Both the position numbers and the translations under genes were made by a program. A stretch of 30,761 nt of DNA from an uncultured Eubacteriales bacterium (GTDB lineage Bacteria > Bacillota > Clostridia > Oscillospirales > Acutalibacteraceae). Positions 13,814-21,873 of this stretch are shown piece after piece. Position 1 is the first letter of the stretch, and every line of letters starts with the position of its first letter. The DNA lies in contig CAKSWC010000020.1 in assembly GCA_934511365.1 (NCBI GenBank), forward strand, positions 1 through 30,761, read 5' to 3'. The notes under the pieces were generated by a model that worked only from the letters and a program-made list of their open reading frames with translations, searched no databases and had not been told where the DNA came from.

Positions 13814-14644
13814 ATGAAAAAGTTTTTAGGCGTTATGGTTGCAGTTGTTCTTTGCATCTGCTCAATCGTGCCCGCAATGGCTGCTGACACAGGCTCCGTT
13901 AAAGATCTCCTCGGTGGTGTTGACCTCGGCGGTCTCAGCGATGGCGACGCAGGCCAGATTCTCGACAAGCTTGACCTCGATTCACTCAAGGGTCTTGTTG
14001 CAGGCGCAGGTTCTTCAACCGGCGGTTCTTCGGCTTCCGGCGGCATCGGCGACGTTCTTTCAAGCCTTTCGGGAATGATCGACCCGAGTGCATTCAGCGC
14101 TATTTCTGATGCATTCAGCGGCATTCTCGGCGGTTCGGGCAGCGGCTCAGGCCTTGACATTTCCTCGCTTATGGACACCATCTCCGGTGCTTTTTCGGGC
14201 GCAGGCTTTGATCTCGGCTCTCTTACCAAGGGCTTTGATCTCGGCTCGTTCGATTTCTCAAGCATTCTTGGCGGCCTCGGCGGCGGAGACAAAAAGGGCG
14301 ATTCAAAGGGCAGCGGCTCCGGAAACGGTGCAATGGACACAATGTCAGGAATCATGGATTCCCTCATGAGCGGCCTTTCAGGTCTCGGTATTGATACCTC
14401 GGCCATCGAAGGACTCCTTGATAACGATATCGTTAACTTCTTTGCCAACATGTACATCGGCCTTGGCAAGATCGGTGGCAAGAAGGACGATACAACAACC
14501 AAAGCCGAAACAACGACAAAGCCTGCCGCTGTTACAACAAAGACTCCGAAGACCGGCGATACTTCAACCGTTTTCGTAGCTCTCGGCGTTCTCAGCGTTG
14601 CAGCTGCTGTGGCATTCGTTTGCCTCAAGAAGAAAAAGGACTAA
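13814..14644 (+). CDS. Low-complexity Gly/Ser/Asp-rich cell-wall-anchored protein
   Basis: A 276-residue secreted protein. The signal peptide ends near AMAA-DTGS. About 190 residues follow of Gly, Ser, Leu, Asp and Ile in a loose repeating pattern (for example FDLGSLTKGFDLGSFDFSS). A Thr-rich stalk comes next, then a sortase signal TPKTGD, a hydrophobic helix and a KKKKD tail. The whole protein has no Arg, His or Trp. Sortase would cut after the Thr of PKTG and link it to peptidoglycan. The start was set at ATG 13814, with AAAGGA 10 nt upstream; a TTG at 13805 is less likely. It has its own strong promoter. Function is unknown. The alternation of short hydrophobic and polar stretches could suit a structural or self-assembling surface layer, which is inference. 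Confidence 0.87.
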   Translation: MKKFLGVMVAVVLCICSIVPAMAADTGSVKDLLGGVDLGGLSDGDAGQILDKLDLDSLKGLVAGAGSSTGGSSASGGIGDVLSSLSGMIDPSAFSAISDAFSGILGGSGSGSGLDISSLMDTISGAFSGAGFDLGSLTKGFDLGSFDFSSILGGLGGGDKKGDSKGSGSGNGAMDTMSGIMDSLMSGLSGLGIDTSAIEGLLDNDIVNFFANMYIGLGKIGGKKDDTTTKAETTTKPAAVTTKTPKTGDTSTVFVALGVLSVAAAVAFVCLKKKKD

Positions 14645-14683
14645 TCTCCCTTTTCGTTAACTTTTTTAAAAAAGCTAATTTAA

Positions 14684-14715
14684 AGCCTCCGGTGTCATGC
14701 ATGGCACCGGAGGTT
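14684..14715. terminator. Hairpin terminator between convergent genes
   Basis: CCTCCGGTG-TCATGCATGG-CACCGGAGG, a 9-bp perfect stem, followed by T-rich but interrupted sequence on both strands. It lies between the wall-protein gene (+) and the DUF2442 gene (-). Confidence 0.7.
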
Positions 14716-14733
14716 CATTTATATTTCGGGTTT

Positions 14734-15168
14734 TCATTTGACGGCGTCTCCGTATTCACGTTTCATGGCTTCAATGGAAACGACCCACTGCTTTCCGAAT
14801 TTGCATACATCAACACCGTTAACAAGCTTTCCGTAGGAAATTGCTTTGCGCAATGTGCTTTCATTCAATGCCCATAACTCTGTTGCATCACTAAACGCCA
14901 TAAGTCCGTCAAATGGTGTTTTTACTATCGTTCCGTTTTCCCAAAGTTCATCGCAGGACAAATCCAATTCATCATTCCAGATAACACCATAACCGCCAAC
15001 GTCAACCGAAACACAATAAAACTTCTCCGGATTATCCTGTAATTGTCTGAAAGCAGGAAGCTTTTCAAACAACGGCTTCATATCATATGTTTTGGTGACT
15101 CCCTCGCTGAACTGGACGTTCAACCTGAATCCGGAAATTGGAACAACGCTTTTAATTTTATGAAACAT
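14734..15168 (-). CDS. DUF2442 protein with C-terminal helix-turn-helix domain
   Basis: A 144-residue protein with two parts. Residues 1-78 match DUF2442 (IKSVVPISGFRLNVQFSEG, then TYDMKPLFEKLPAFRQL and VIWNDELDLSCDELWENG). Residues about 90-140 look like a DNA-binding helix-turn-helix (SDATELWALNESTLRKAIS, then GVDVCKFGKQWVVS and a final AMKREYG). DUF2442 genes commonly pair with DUF4160 genes in a toxin-antitoxin-like layout. The HTH makes this the likely DNA-binding and antitoxin-type partner. The start was set at ATG 15168, with AGGAA 5 nt upstream, rather than the GTG at 15195. It lies 171 nt after the DUF4160 stop, on the same strand. The domains are recognised by eye; the biochemical role is unproven. 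Confidence 0.82.
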   Translation of the reverse strand: MFHKIKSVVPISGFRLNVQFSEGVTKTYDMKPLFEKLPAFRQLQDNPEKFYCVSVDVGGYGVIWNDELDLSCDELWENGTIVKTPFDGLMAFSDATELWALNESTLRKAISYGKLVNGVDVCKFGKQWVVSIEAMKREYGDAVK

Positions 15169-15339
15169 ATTGATTCCTATTTCCTTTCCGGCCACAAAAA
15201 ATAATGTAACTTAACAGTCACCTTAAACTCACACCGTGCTGTAGCCGGACAAGGCGTGATGGTGATTTTGGCAATACAAAAGTTTGTTCAAGTGTAAATT
15301 TTCAATTTCAGCTATCGTGATTTTTTACGCCATTTTGAA

Positions 15340-15594
15340 TTATTCCAGCGGCGGAAGCTTTCTGAACTCCTGTGTTTCCCACATTTCCTGCAATGCGTCT
15401 TTATTTAAAGAAAGCCATTCTCTGACCATTGAAAGAGCTTTTGCAGGAAGATTTCCTTCAATAACTTTTCCCGTCATAAAATCAATAGCCGCAACATCCT
15501 CGTTATAGATTGCGTGTATATGCGGCGGATTATGCTCGCTTTGCAAAAAATACATCCTGATGACAATACCGTAAAACCTCGCCAATACCGGCAT
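15340..15594 (-). CDS. DUF4160 domain protein
   Basis: An 84-residue protein with the DUF4160 signature: PVLARFYGIVIRMYF, EHNPPHIHAIY, then FMTGKVIEGNLP and ALSMVREWLSLNKDAL. The HNPPHIHA stretch holds conserved His residues of unknown role. DUF4160 and DUF2442 genes are a recurrent pair. This is the first gene of the pair and follows a near-perfect promoter with a palindrome in its spacer, which suggests autoregulation. The start was set at ATG 15594 (GGAGG 11 nt upstream); a TTG at 15600 is 5 nt from the same site and is possible. Confidence 0.85.
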   Translation of the reverse strand: MPVLARFYGIVIRMYFLQSEHNPPHIHAIYNEDVAAIDFMTGKVIEGNLPAKALSMVREWLSLNKDALQEMWETQEFRKLPPLE

Positions 15595-15625
15595 AATCAA
15601 TTCAACCTCCTATCTTTTCAGTAAT

Positions 15626-15654
15626 ATTATATCACGATACCGTGATTGTGTCAA
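15626..15654 (-). promoter_or_regulatory. Promoter of the DUF4160/DUF2442 pair
   Basis: On the minus strand, TTGACA (15649-15654), 17 bp, TATAAT (15626-15631): a consensus promoter. The spacer is filled by the palindrome at 15631-15646. Confidence 0.88.
15631..15646. promoter_or_regulatory. Operator-like palindrome inside the promoter spacer
   Basis: ATCACG-ATAC-CGTGAT, 6-bp perfect arms, between the -35 and -10 elements. A matching half-site (ATCACGATAG, minus strand) occurs at 15312-15321 in the gap before the DUF2442 gene. A repressor here, perhaps the HTH part of the DUF2442 protein, would block polymerase. Confidence 0.65.
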
Positions 15655-15975
15655 TGCTATTTTTGTTCCTTATCGTATTCCGGCAAAAAATAATGAGCTA
15701 TTTTCCTATCCGTCACTAACTATTACAAACGGTTTTTGTTTTGTAATAAATTCTTGAGAATTTTTTATTGTCTTTTTAATCTGTTTCTTATACAATATTA
15801 GTTCGTTGGGTCGCAAACGAACATTACGTTTTTTTGACAGTTTATACACAGTTTCGTCCTAAAACCACAGACTTGTTATTTTATAATGATTTTGTATAAT
15901 GGAATTGTTTCGATTCAAAACGGTGCTGTCTGCCGCGGCAGCGGGAAATGATTAAATAATACACGGAGTGATAAA
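15655..15975. other. Non-coding stretch between the DUF4160 promoter and the acyltransferase gene
   Basis: No gene seen. It holds an inverted repeat GTTCGTT / AACGAAC (15801-15822, 8-nt spacer), a possible promoter TTGTTA-N16-TATAAT (15873-15900), and a 12-bp perfect palindrome CTGCCGCGGCAG (15930-15941) in the leader. The rest is AT-rich. Confidence 0.5.
15873..15900 (+). promoter_or_regulatory. Candidate promoter of the acyltransferase operon
   Basis: TTGTTA (15873-15878), 16 bp, TATAAT (15895-15900). A second TATAAT-like hexamer lies a few bases upstream, so the exact start is uncertain. Confidence 0.55.
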
Positions 15976-17610
15976 ATGAATCTTTCGCAGCTTCTCCTTG
16001 CGGGGAAATATACCGAGCTTACCTCATATTTTTCAAATCAATATCTTTATTTCTTCCTGCCAATCAGCATTATCGGCTATTGCTTTATGCCGCAGAAAGC
16101 AAAGAAATATTACCTTCTTGCCGCAAGCATGGCGTTTTACTGGCTCATCAGCGGAAAGCTCATTCTTTTCCTGTTGATAACGGTGATGTCCGTTCACCAC
16201 TTCGCCCTCTGGCTCGACCGAATACGCGCCAAAAAGGACAATGCAGTCAAGGAATGCGAAAAAGAGGAACGCAAGCAGATTAAAAAAGCTTTCCAAAAAA
16301 AGAGTAGAGTCGTCCTTGCCTTTGCCGCCGTTGTTCATATCGGTGCGCTGCTGATGATTAAATATTCACCGTTTTTCACGGAGAACATCAACAGCCTTTT
16401 GAAGCTCTTTCACTCTCAGACCGTTCTTGAAATTCCGAAATTTATTATGCCTATAGGCATCTCGTTTTTCACCTTGCAGGCGGTTTCATATCTTGTTGAC
16501 GTCTATCGCGGTGTAAGCAAGGCGGACGATAATATTTTTCGCGTTGCGCTTTTCATGTCTTTCTTTCCGCAGATTGTTGAAGGACCCATATGCCGCTATG
16601 AGCAGACCGCGCCGCAGCTTTGGAACGTCAAAAGGATCGACTATCAGAATTTCACCCTCGGCATTACACGCGTCCTTTACGGCTACATGAAAAAGCTTGT
16701 TGTTGCCGACAGACTCAATCCCCTCATTCAGGAAGTTTTTGATAATTATGACAAATATGACGGCGGAATTATCGCCATTGCAGCGGTGTTCTATACCGTT
16801 CAGCTTTACATGGACTTTTCCGGAACAATGGATGCCGTTATCGGCACGGCGCAGATTTTCGGCGTAAAACTTCCGGAAAACTTCCAGCGCCCCTTCTTTT
16901 CAAAAACAATTTCCGAGTTCTGGCAGCGCTGGCACATTACGCTCGGAACATGGTTCAAGGATTACATCTTCTATCCCGTAACAATGTCAAAGCCGATGAA
17001 AAACCTGACCTCCTCCGCGCGGAAAAAGCTTGGCAACCATTTCGGCCCGCTTGTTGCCGGTTCGGTGGCGCTGTTCTGCGTCTGGTTTTCAAACGGCCTT
17101 TGGCACGGTGCCGCGTGGAGTTACATCTTTTTCGGAATGTATCACTTCCTGCTGATTCTCTGCGGAAACATTGTCTCCCCTGCCGTTAAGAGCGTGAACT
17201 CAAAGCTTCATGTCTCGCCGGAAAAGCTGCCCTATCGCCTTGCTCAAATTCTGCGCACCTGCGTTTTTGTTGTTATCGGCGAGCTGTTCTTCCGGGCAAA
17301 CGGGCTGCGTGCCGGCCTTGCAATGTTCAAACGGCTTTTCACAAAGATGAAATTCACCGCGCTGACCCCTGAGGTGCTCAAGCCGCTCGGCATTGACATC
17401 AAGGATATTGCCATTGTTCTTGTTGCTGTTCTTATCGTTTTCATAATCAGCATTCTGAACGAAAAAGGCGTTCCCGTTGGCGAAAGGGTGAACAACCTGA
17501 AGCTTCCGGTCCGCTGGGTCATTCTTTTCTCGCTTATTATGTTTATTGTCATCTTCGGCGCATACGGTCCGGGCTACATTCCCGTTGACCCGATTTATGC
17601 CGAGTTTTAA
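15976..17610 (+). CDS. Membrane-bound O-acyltransferase (MBOAT, AlgI/DltB type)
   Basis: A 544-residue polytopic membrane enzyme. Family motifs include PIGISFFTLQAVSYLVDVYRG (about 157-177), FPQIVEGPICRYEQ (about 197), FWQRWHITLGTWFKDYIFYP (about 315-334) and NGLWHGAAWSYIFFGMYH (about 373-390). The His of WHG is the expected catalytic residue. Such enzymes carry acetyl or other acyl groups across the membrane to a wall or surface polymer. The gene is followed after 12 nt by an SGNH-type partner, as in AlgI/AlgJ-like O-acetylation pairs. GGAG is 7 nt before the ATG. The polymer modified is not evident from the neighbours. No dltA or dltC is present, so D-alanylation is unlikely. Confidence 0.93.
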   Translation: MNLSQLLLAGKYTELTSYFSNQYLYFFLPISIIGYCFMPQKAKKYYLLAASMAFYWLISGKLILFLLITVMSVHHFALWLDRIRAKKDNAVKECEKEERKQIKKAFQKKSRVVLAFAAVVHIGALLMIKYSPFFTENINSLLKLFHSQTVLEIPKFIMPIGISFFTLQAVSYLVDVYRGVSKADDNIFRVALFMSFFPQIVEGPICRYEQTAPQLWNVKRIDYQNFTLGITRVLYGYMKKLVVADRLNPLIQEVFDNYDKYDGGIIAIAAVFYTVQLYMDFSGTMDAVIGTAQIFGVKLPENFQRPFFSKTISEFWQRWHITLGTWFKDYIFYPVTMSKPMKNLTSSARKKLGNHFGPLVAGSVALFCVWFSNGLWHGAAWSYIFFGMYHFLLILCGNIVSPAVKSVNSKLHVSPEKLPYRLAQILRTCVFVVIGELFFRANGLRAGLAMFKRLFTKMKFTALTPEVLKPLGIDIKDIAIVLVAVLIVFIISILNEKGVPVGERVNNLKLPVRWVILFSLIMFIVIFGAYGPGYIPVDPIYAEF

Positions 17611-17622
17611 GGAGGTGCAGCA

Positions 17623-18582
17623 ATGAAAGCAATTTCAAAAGTTCTTCTCCGCCTCACGGCGTTTGCGCTCATTCTTCTTGTTCTCCTTTTTGGCGCATCT
17701 GTTCTTTTTCAACCGAAAAGCAACACCAAGGACGCCGGAATGCTTGACTCCGCGGCCAACGGAATTCTCGGCGAGCCGCAAAACACCATTGACGTCCTCA
17801 TAATTGGTGACAGCGAAGCTTACAGCGCCTTTGTTCCGCTCAAAATTTGGAACGATTACGGCTTCACGCCGTATGTCTGCGCAACGAGCGCACAGATTCT
17901 CTGCTATTCCTATGAATTTCTTCAGAAAACATTTGAAACCCAGCAGCCGCGAGTAGTTCTTCTTGAAACAAACGCAATCTACCGCGCTTTTTCCGATTCC
18001 GATATTCTCAGCCAAAAGCTTGCAACGGTCATGAGCGTTTTCCGCTATCACAACCGTTGGAAAACCCTGAGCCTGCGTGACTGGTCATTCGGCGTTGACC
18101 TTTCAAACACTGAAATCAACAAAGGCTATATCTATAGCAATGCTGTCGGTTCCGTTGACACAAAAAATTATATGAAGCCGAGCAAGGTTCATGAAGGCTT
18201 TCCGAAGAAGAACGGAGCATACGTTGAAAAAATCAACAAGCTCTGCGAGCAAAACGGAGCAAAACTTGTTCTTGTCAGCTCTCCGAGCGTCAAGAACTGG
18301 AATATGCGGCGCCACAACGCCGTTGCCGAACTTTCAAAAAAAATCGGCTGCGATTATATCGACATGAACGCCCTGAGGAAAGAGATTCCAATAGATTGGA
18401 AAACCGACACCAAGGACAAGGGCGACCACCTGAACTATACCGGCGCACTCAAAGCAAGCGCCTACCTTGGAAAATACTTTGACTCGCTCGGAATTTTCCG
18501 CGATAAGCGGAATGACCCTGCGTATTCACAGTGGAACAGCGCCGTTAAAGAATTTTCCGAAAGCACAGGAAAAAGTCTCTAA
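17623..18582 (+). CDS. SGNH-like O-acylation partner (AlgJ/DltD-like)
   Basis: A 319-residue protein with one N-terminal membrane helix (about 8-28) and an outside SGNH-hydrolase-like domain. Block I is LIIGDSEAYSAF (about 60-71, Ser in GDS). The late D..H block is GDHLNYTGALKASAYLG (about 267-283). It would accept or transfer acyl groups from the MBOAT to a wall or surface polymer. AAGGAGG is 7 nt before the ATG, and the gap to the MBOAT gene is 12 nt, so the two form an operon, with a terminator shortly after. Confidence 0.87.
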   Translation: MKAISKVLLRLTAFALILLVLLFGASVLFQPKSNTKDAGMLDSAANGILGEPQNTIDVLIIGDSEAYSAFVPLKIWNDYGFTPYVCATSAQILCYSYEFLQKTFETQQPRVVLLETNAIYRAFSDSDILSQKLATVMSVFRYHNRWKTLSLRDWSFGVDLSNTEINKGYIYSNAVGSVDTKNYMKPSKVHEGFPKKNGAYVEKINKLCEQNGAKLVLVSSPSVKNWNMRRHNAVAELSKKIGCDYIDMNALRKEIPIDWKTDTKDKGDHLNYTGALKASAYLGKYFDSLGIFRDKRNDPAYSQWNSAVKEFSESTGKSL

Positions 18583-18596
18583 TTTTTTTCAAACAT

Positions 18597-18632
18597 CGGC
18601 CGGGCACTTTTTAGCAGCCCGGCCGAAACTTT
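18597..18632 (+). terminator. Terminator of the acyltransferase operon
   Basis: CGGCCGGGC and GCCCGGCCG form a 9-bp perfect GC stem around 11 nt, followed by AAACTTTT. Confidence 0.78.
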
Positions 18633-18729
18633 TATCTTGCGCCTTTATTGATTTTATGGTATATTATAATCAAAAAGCAGCGGTTCAAAACACCCATTAA
18701 ATATTTTAAGCCGCAAAGAGGAGAACATT

Positions 18730-20100
18730 ATGAAATATCACCTTGCAATAGACATCGGTGCGTCCGGCGGACGGCACATAATCGGATATCTTAAAAACGG
18801 CATTATTGAAACAGAGGAAATCTATCGTTTTGAAAACTCAATAGAAAAGAGCGGCAACAGTCTTGTTTGGAACACTGAACGCCTTTTTTCCGAGGTTATG
18901 AACGGACTTCGCGCCTGCCGCGAAAAGGGCATGATTCCCGAAACGGTCGCCATTGATACCTGGGGAGTTGACTATGTTCTTCTTGACGAAAACAAAAAGG
19001 AGCTTCTTCCTGCTTTCTGCTACCGCGATGGGAGAACCGAAAAAGCAATTCCTGAAACAGAAAAAATCATTTCCTTTGAAAAGCTTTACTCAAAATCCGG
19101 AATTGCAAAACAGAGCTTCAACACAGTCTATCAGCTTTATAGCGACAAAACTACCGGAAAGCTTGAAAAAGCCCGTCATCTTTTGATGATGCCGGCCTAC
19201 CTTTCTTTCCGGCTCACCGGAGAAATTCTTAACGAATACACAATCTGTTCAACAACGGCAATGGTCTCGCCGGAAACAAAAACATGGGACAATGAGCTCC
19301 TTTCTACACTCGGATTTGAAAAAGAAATGCTCGGAAAAATTGTTCCGTCCTGTACCGCTGTTGGCCAATTCAAAAAGGAAATTGAAAAAAAGCTCGGCTT
19401 TTCCTCGGCGGTTGTTTTCTGTCCTTCACACGACACGGCTTCGGCCGTTGCCGCCTGTCCGCTTGAAAAGGACGCGGTTTTCATTTCCTCCGGAACATGG
19501 AGCATAATAGGAACCGAAAGCGAAAAAGCCGTTCTTTCGGCCGAGGCGCGCGAACTGGGCTTTGCAAACGAGGGTGGGATTGATTACCGCTTCCGCTTCC
19601 TTAAAAACTACATGGGAATGTGGCTTTTGCAGAGCATCAGAAAAGACCTCAATAAATCCCTCTCCTATGATGAAATGATGCTGCTTGCTCAAAAGAGCAA
19701 AGAGCATGAGCTGATTGACGTGAACGCACCGCAGCTTGTTGCGCCGAAAAGCATGATTGAGGCTGTGAAAGCCCTCGCCAAAAAGCCTGATATGCCGCTT
19801 GAGGACGTACTTTCAAGCGTTTATCACTCGCTTGCATCATCATATGGCCGCGCGGTCAGGGAAATTGAAAAAGTCACCGGAAAAACGGTTACGTCAATCC
19901 ACATTGTCGGCGGAGGAAGCAAGGACAGCTTTCTCAACAGATTAACTCGGGAGTACACCGGAAAGCCGGTTTTTGCCGGCCCGACCGAGTCGACGGCAAC
20001 GGGCAATCTCCTTGCGCAGTTCGTTTTTTCAAAAGAGTTCAAAAGCCTTGATGAGGCGCGGGAAAAGGTCAGAAAGTCTTTTAACATCAGGAAAGTCTGA
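18730..20100 (+). CDS. rhaB: Rhamnulokinase (FGGY sugar kinase)
   Basis: A 456-residue FGGY kinase that most resembles rhamnulokinase, which phosphorylates L-rhamnulose on carbon 1. Motifs are LAIDIGASGGRHIIGYL (about 4-20, phosphate loop), DTWGVDYVLLD (about 76-86), CYRDGRT, PSHDTASAVAACP (about 236-248), SSGTWSIIGTE and VGGGSKDSFLNRL. GAGGAG is 6 nt before the ATG. A possible promoter TTGCGC-N17-TATATT lies about 60-100 nt upstream. No isomerase, aldolase or transporter for rhamnose is nearby, so this copy is isolated and the exact sugar is less sure than the family. Confidence 0.88.
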   Translation: MKYHLAIDIGASGGRHIIGYLKNGIIETEEIYRFENSIEKSGNSLVWNTERLFSEVMNGLRACREKGMIPETVAIDTWGVDYVLLDENKKELLPAFCYRDGRTEKAIPETEKIISFEKLYSKSGIAKQSFNTVYQLYSDKTTGKLEKARHLLMMPAYLSFRLTGEILNEYTICSTTAMVSPETKTWDNELLSTLGFEKEMLGKIVPSCTAVGQFKKEIEKKLGFSSAVVFCPSHDTASAVAACPLEKDAVFISSGTWSIIGTESEKAVLSAEARELGFANEGGIDYRFRFLKNYMGMWLLQSIRKDLNKSLSYDEMMLLAQKSKEHELIDVNAPQLVAPKSMIEAVKALAKKPDMPLEDVLSSVYHSLASSYGRAVREIEKVTGKTVTSIHIVGGGSKDSFLNRLTREYTGKPVFAGPTESTATGNLLAQFVFSKEFKSLDEAREKVRKSFNIRKV

Positions 20101-20145
20101 ATTTGAAAAATACCAAGTGTATCCGCCACTCTCCGGGCAAAAAGC

Positions 20146-20174
20146 TTGAATTAATTCTTGTAATATGATATAAT
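20146..20174 (+). promoter_or_regulatory. Promoter of the ABC-F gene
   Basis: TTGAAT (20146-20151), 17 bp, TATAAT (20169-20174). The start codon is 44 nt downstream. Confidence 0.85.
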
Positions 20175-20217
20175 TTTTAAGTTATGCACCGAACAACAAA
20201 GGAAGTGTTTTTCAAGA

Positions 20218-21819
20218 ATGATCAGTACAAACAATGTCACGCTTCAATATGGCTCAAGGGAGCTTTTCAAGAGCGTTTCAATCAATTTTACCAAAGGCAA
20301 CTGTTACGGCCTCATCGGCGCCAACGGCGCGGGAAAATCAACCTTTCTTAAAATCCTCTCGGGTGAAATTGAGCCGAACAAGGGCTATGTCAGCATCACT
20401 CCGGGCGAGCGCCTTTCCGTCCTTAAGCAGGATCACTATGCTTATGACGATTATGATGTTATACGAACCGTTCTCATGGGCAACGCAAAGCTTGTTGAAA
20501 TTATGGACGCAAAGGAAGAGCTATACTCCAAAGAGGATTTCACCGAGGAGGACGGGCTGAGAATCAGCGAGCTTGAAGAGGAGTTTGCGGAAATGGACGG
20601 CTGGAGCGCAGAAAGCGACGCCGAAATTCTTCTTAACGCCCTCGGAATCCATAACGAATTCCACTATAAGCTCATGCGTGAGCTGACCGGCGACCAGAAG
20701 GTCAAGGTTCTCCTTGCCCAAGCGCTGTTTGGCAATCCGGACGTTCTTCTTTTGGACGAGCCGACGAACCACCTCGATGTTGCGGCAATCAACTGGCTTG
20801 AGGAGTTTTTGATGAACTTTGAAAACACGGTTATCGTTGTCAGCCACGACAGACATTTTCTCAACAAGGTCTGCACCCACATTGCAGACGTTGACTTCGG
20901 AAAAATCACACTCTATGTCGGAAACTATGACTTCTGGTATGAATACACCCAGATGGCTCAGCGCCAGCTTCGCGAACAAAACAAAAAGAACGAGGCAAAG
21001 GTTAAAGAGCTTCAGGAATTCATTGCGCGCTTTTCTGCCAACGCCTCGAAGTCCAAACAGGCAACAAGCCGCAAAAAGCTTCTTGAATCCATCGTTATTG
21101 AAGATATGCCCGTTTCTTCAAGACGTTTTCCGTTCATTGAATTCAAACCGGAGCGTGAAATCGGAAACGATATGCTCATGGTTGAACACCTTTCAAAAAC
21201 CGTTGACGGGCGCAAGGTGCTCGATGACGTAACCTTCACAATCAGGCCGAACGAAAAGGTCGCCTTTGTTGGCACGGACGGCGTTGCAAAAACAACATTC
21301 TTCAAAATCATCACCGGTGAGCTTGAGCCGGACGAGGGTTCCTTCAAGTGGGGCGTTACCACTTCCCAGGCATATTTTCCGGCGGATAACTCAGCGTTCT
21401 TTGACGGCGTTGAGGACTCGCTTATTGACTGGGTTCGCAGGTATTCCGACCTTCAGTTTGAAAGCGATGTCCGCGGCTGGCTCGGACGGCTGATGTTCTC
21501 CGGAGAGGAGGCAACAAAAAAGGCAAAAGTTCTCTCCGGCGGGGAAAGAGTCCGCTGTATGCTTTGCAAAATGATGCTCTCCGGCGCAAACGTCCTTGTT
21601 CTTGACGAACCGACGAACCACCTTGACCTTGAGTCAATCACCTCGCTCAACAATGCCCTCATCAAGTTCAAAGGCTCAATCCTTTTCACCTCTCATGACC
21701 ATCAGTTCGTTCAGACCGTTGCCGACAGAATTATTGAATTCCGCCCGGATGGCGTTTATGACAAGAAGGAAACCTATGACGAGTATCTTGAAAACAACGA
21801 GATGCTGGTCACTAAGTAA
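20218..21819 (+). CDS. ABC-F family ATPase (YbiT/YkpA-like)
   Basis: A 533-residue soluble protein with two ABC domains and no membrane part. Domain 1 has Walker A GANGAGKST (about 39-47), signature LTGDQ and Walker B LLLDEPTNHLD. The linker (about 240-300) contains RFSANASKSKQATSRKK, typical of this subfamily. Domain 2 has GTDGVAKTT (about 352-360), LSGGERVRC and VLDEPTNHLDLES. ABC-F proteins act on ribosomes, in translation or ribosome protection. The Ala in place of Gly in the second Walker A seems usual for this Firmicutes subgroup. GGAAG is 12 nt before the ATG, which is long. uvrC follows 54 nt later, probably on the same transcript. Confidence 0.94.
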   Translation: MISTNNVTLQYGSRELFKSVSINFTKGNCYGLIGANGAGKSTFLKILSGEIEPNKGYVSITPGERLSVLKQDHYAYDDYDVIRTVLMGNAKLVEIMDAKEELYSKEDFTEEDGLRISELEEEFAEMDGWSAESDAEILLNALGIHNEFHYKLMRELTGDQKVKVLLAQALFGNPDVLLLDEPTNHLDVAAINWLEEFLMNFENTVIVVSHDRHFLNKVCTHIADVDFGKITLYVGNYDFWYEYTQMAQRQLREQNKKNEAKVKELQEFIARFSANASKSKQATSRKKLLESIVIEDMPVSSRRFPFIEFKPEREIGNDMLMVEHLSKTVDGRKVLDDVTFTIRPNEKVAFVGTDGVAKTTFFKIITGELEPDEGSFKWGVTTSQAYFPADNSAFFDGVEDSLIDWVRRYSDLQFESDVRGWLGRLMFSGEEATKKAKVLSGGERVRCMLCKMMLSGANVLVLDEPTNHLDLESITSLNNALIKFKGSILFTSHDHQFVQTVADRIIEFRPDGVYDKKETYDEYLENNEMLVTK

Positions 21820-21873
21820 CCGCCGGTTAAACCGGACAGTACCGTTTTTCCCTGCCATAAGGAAGGTATCATT

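Noticed and set aside
13768..14628. 286-codon Pro/Arg/Glu-rich frame on the minus strand
   Set aside because: It is antisense to the Gly/Ser-rich wall protein. Its composition is what complementing Gly and Ser codons produces. It has no proper start site.
21280..21310. Ala in place of Gly in the second Walker A of the ABC-F protein (GTDGVAKTT)
   Set aside because: First thought to be an inactivating change. I recall AKTT at this position in many YkpA-like ABC-F proteins, so it looks like a subgroup trait.
21823..21835. CCGGTT-A-AACCGG between the ABC-F and uvrC genes as a terminator
   Set aside because: Short stem with no T-run directly after it. uvrC follows closely without its own clear promoter, so transcription probably continues.
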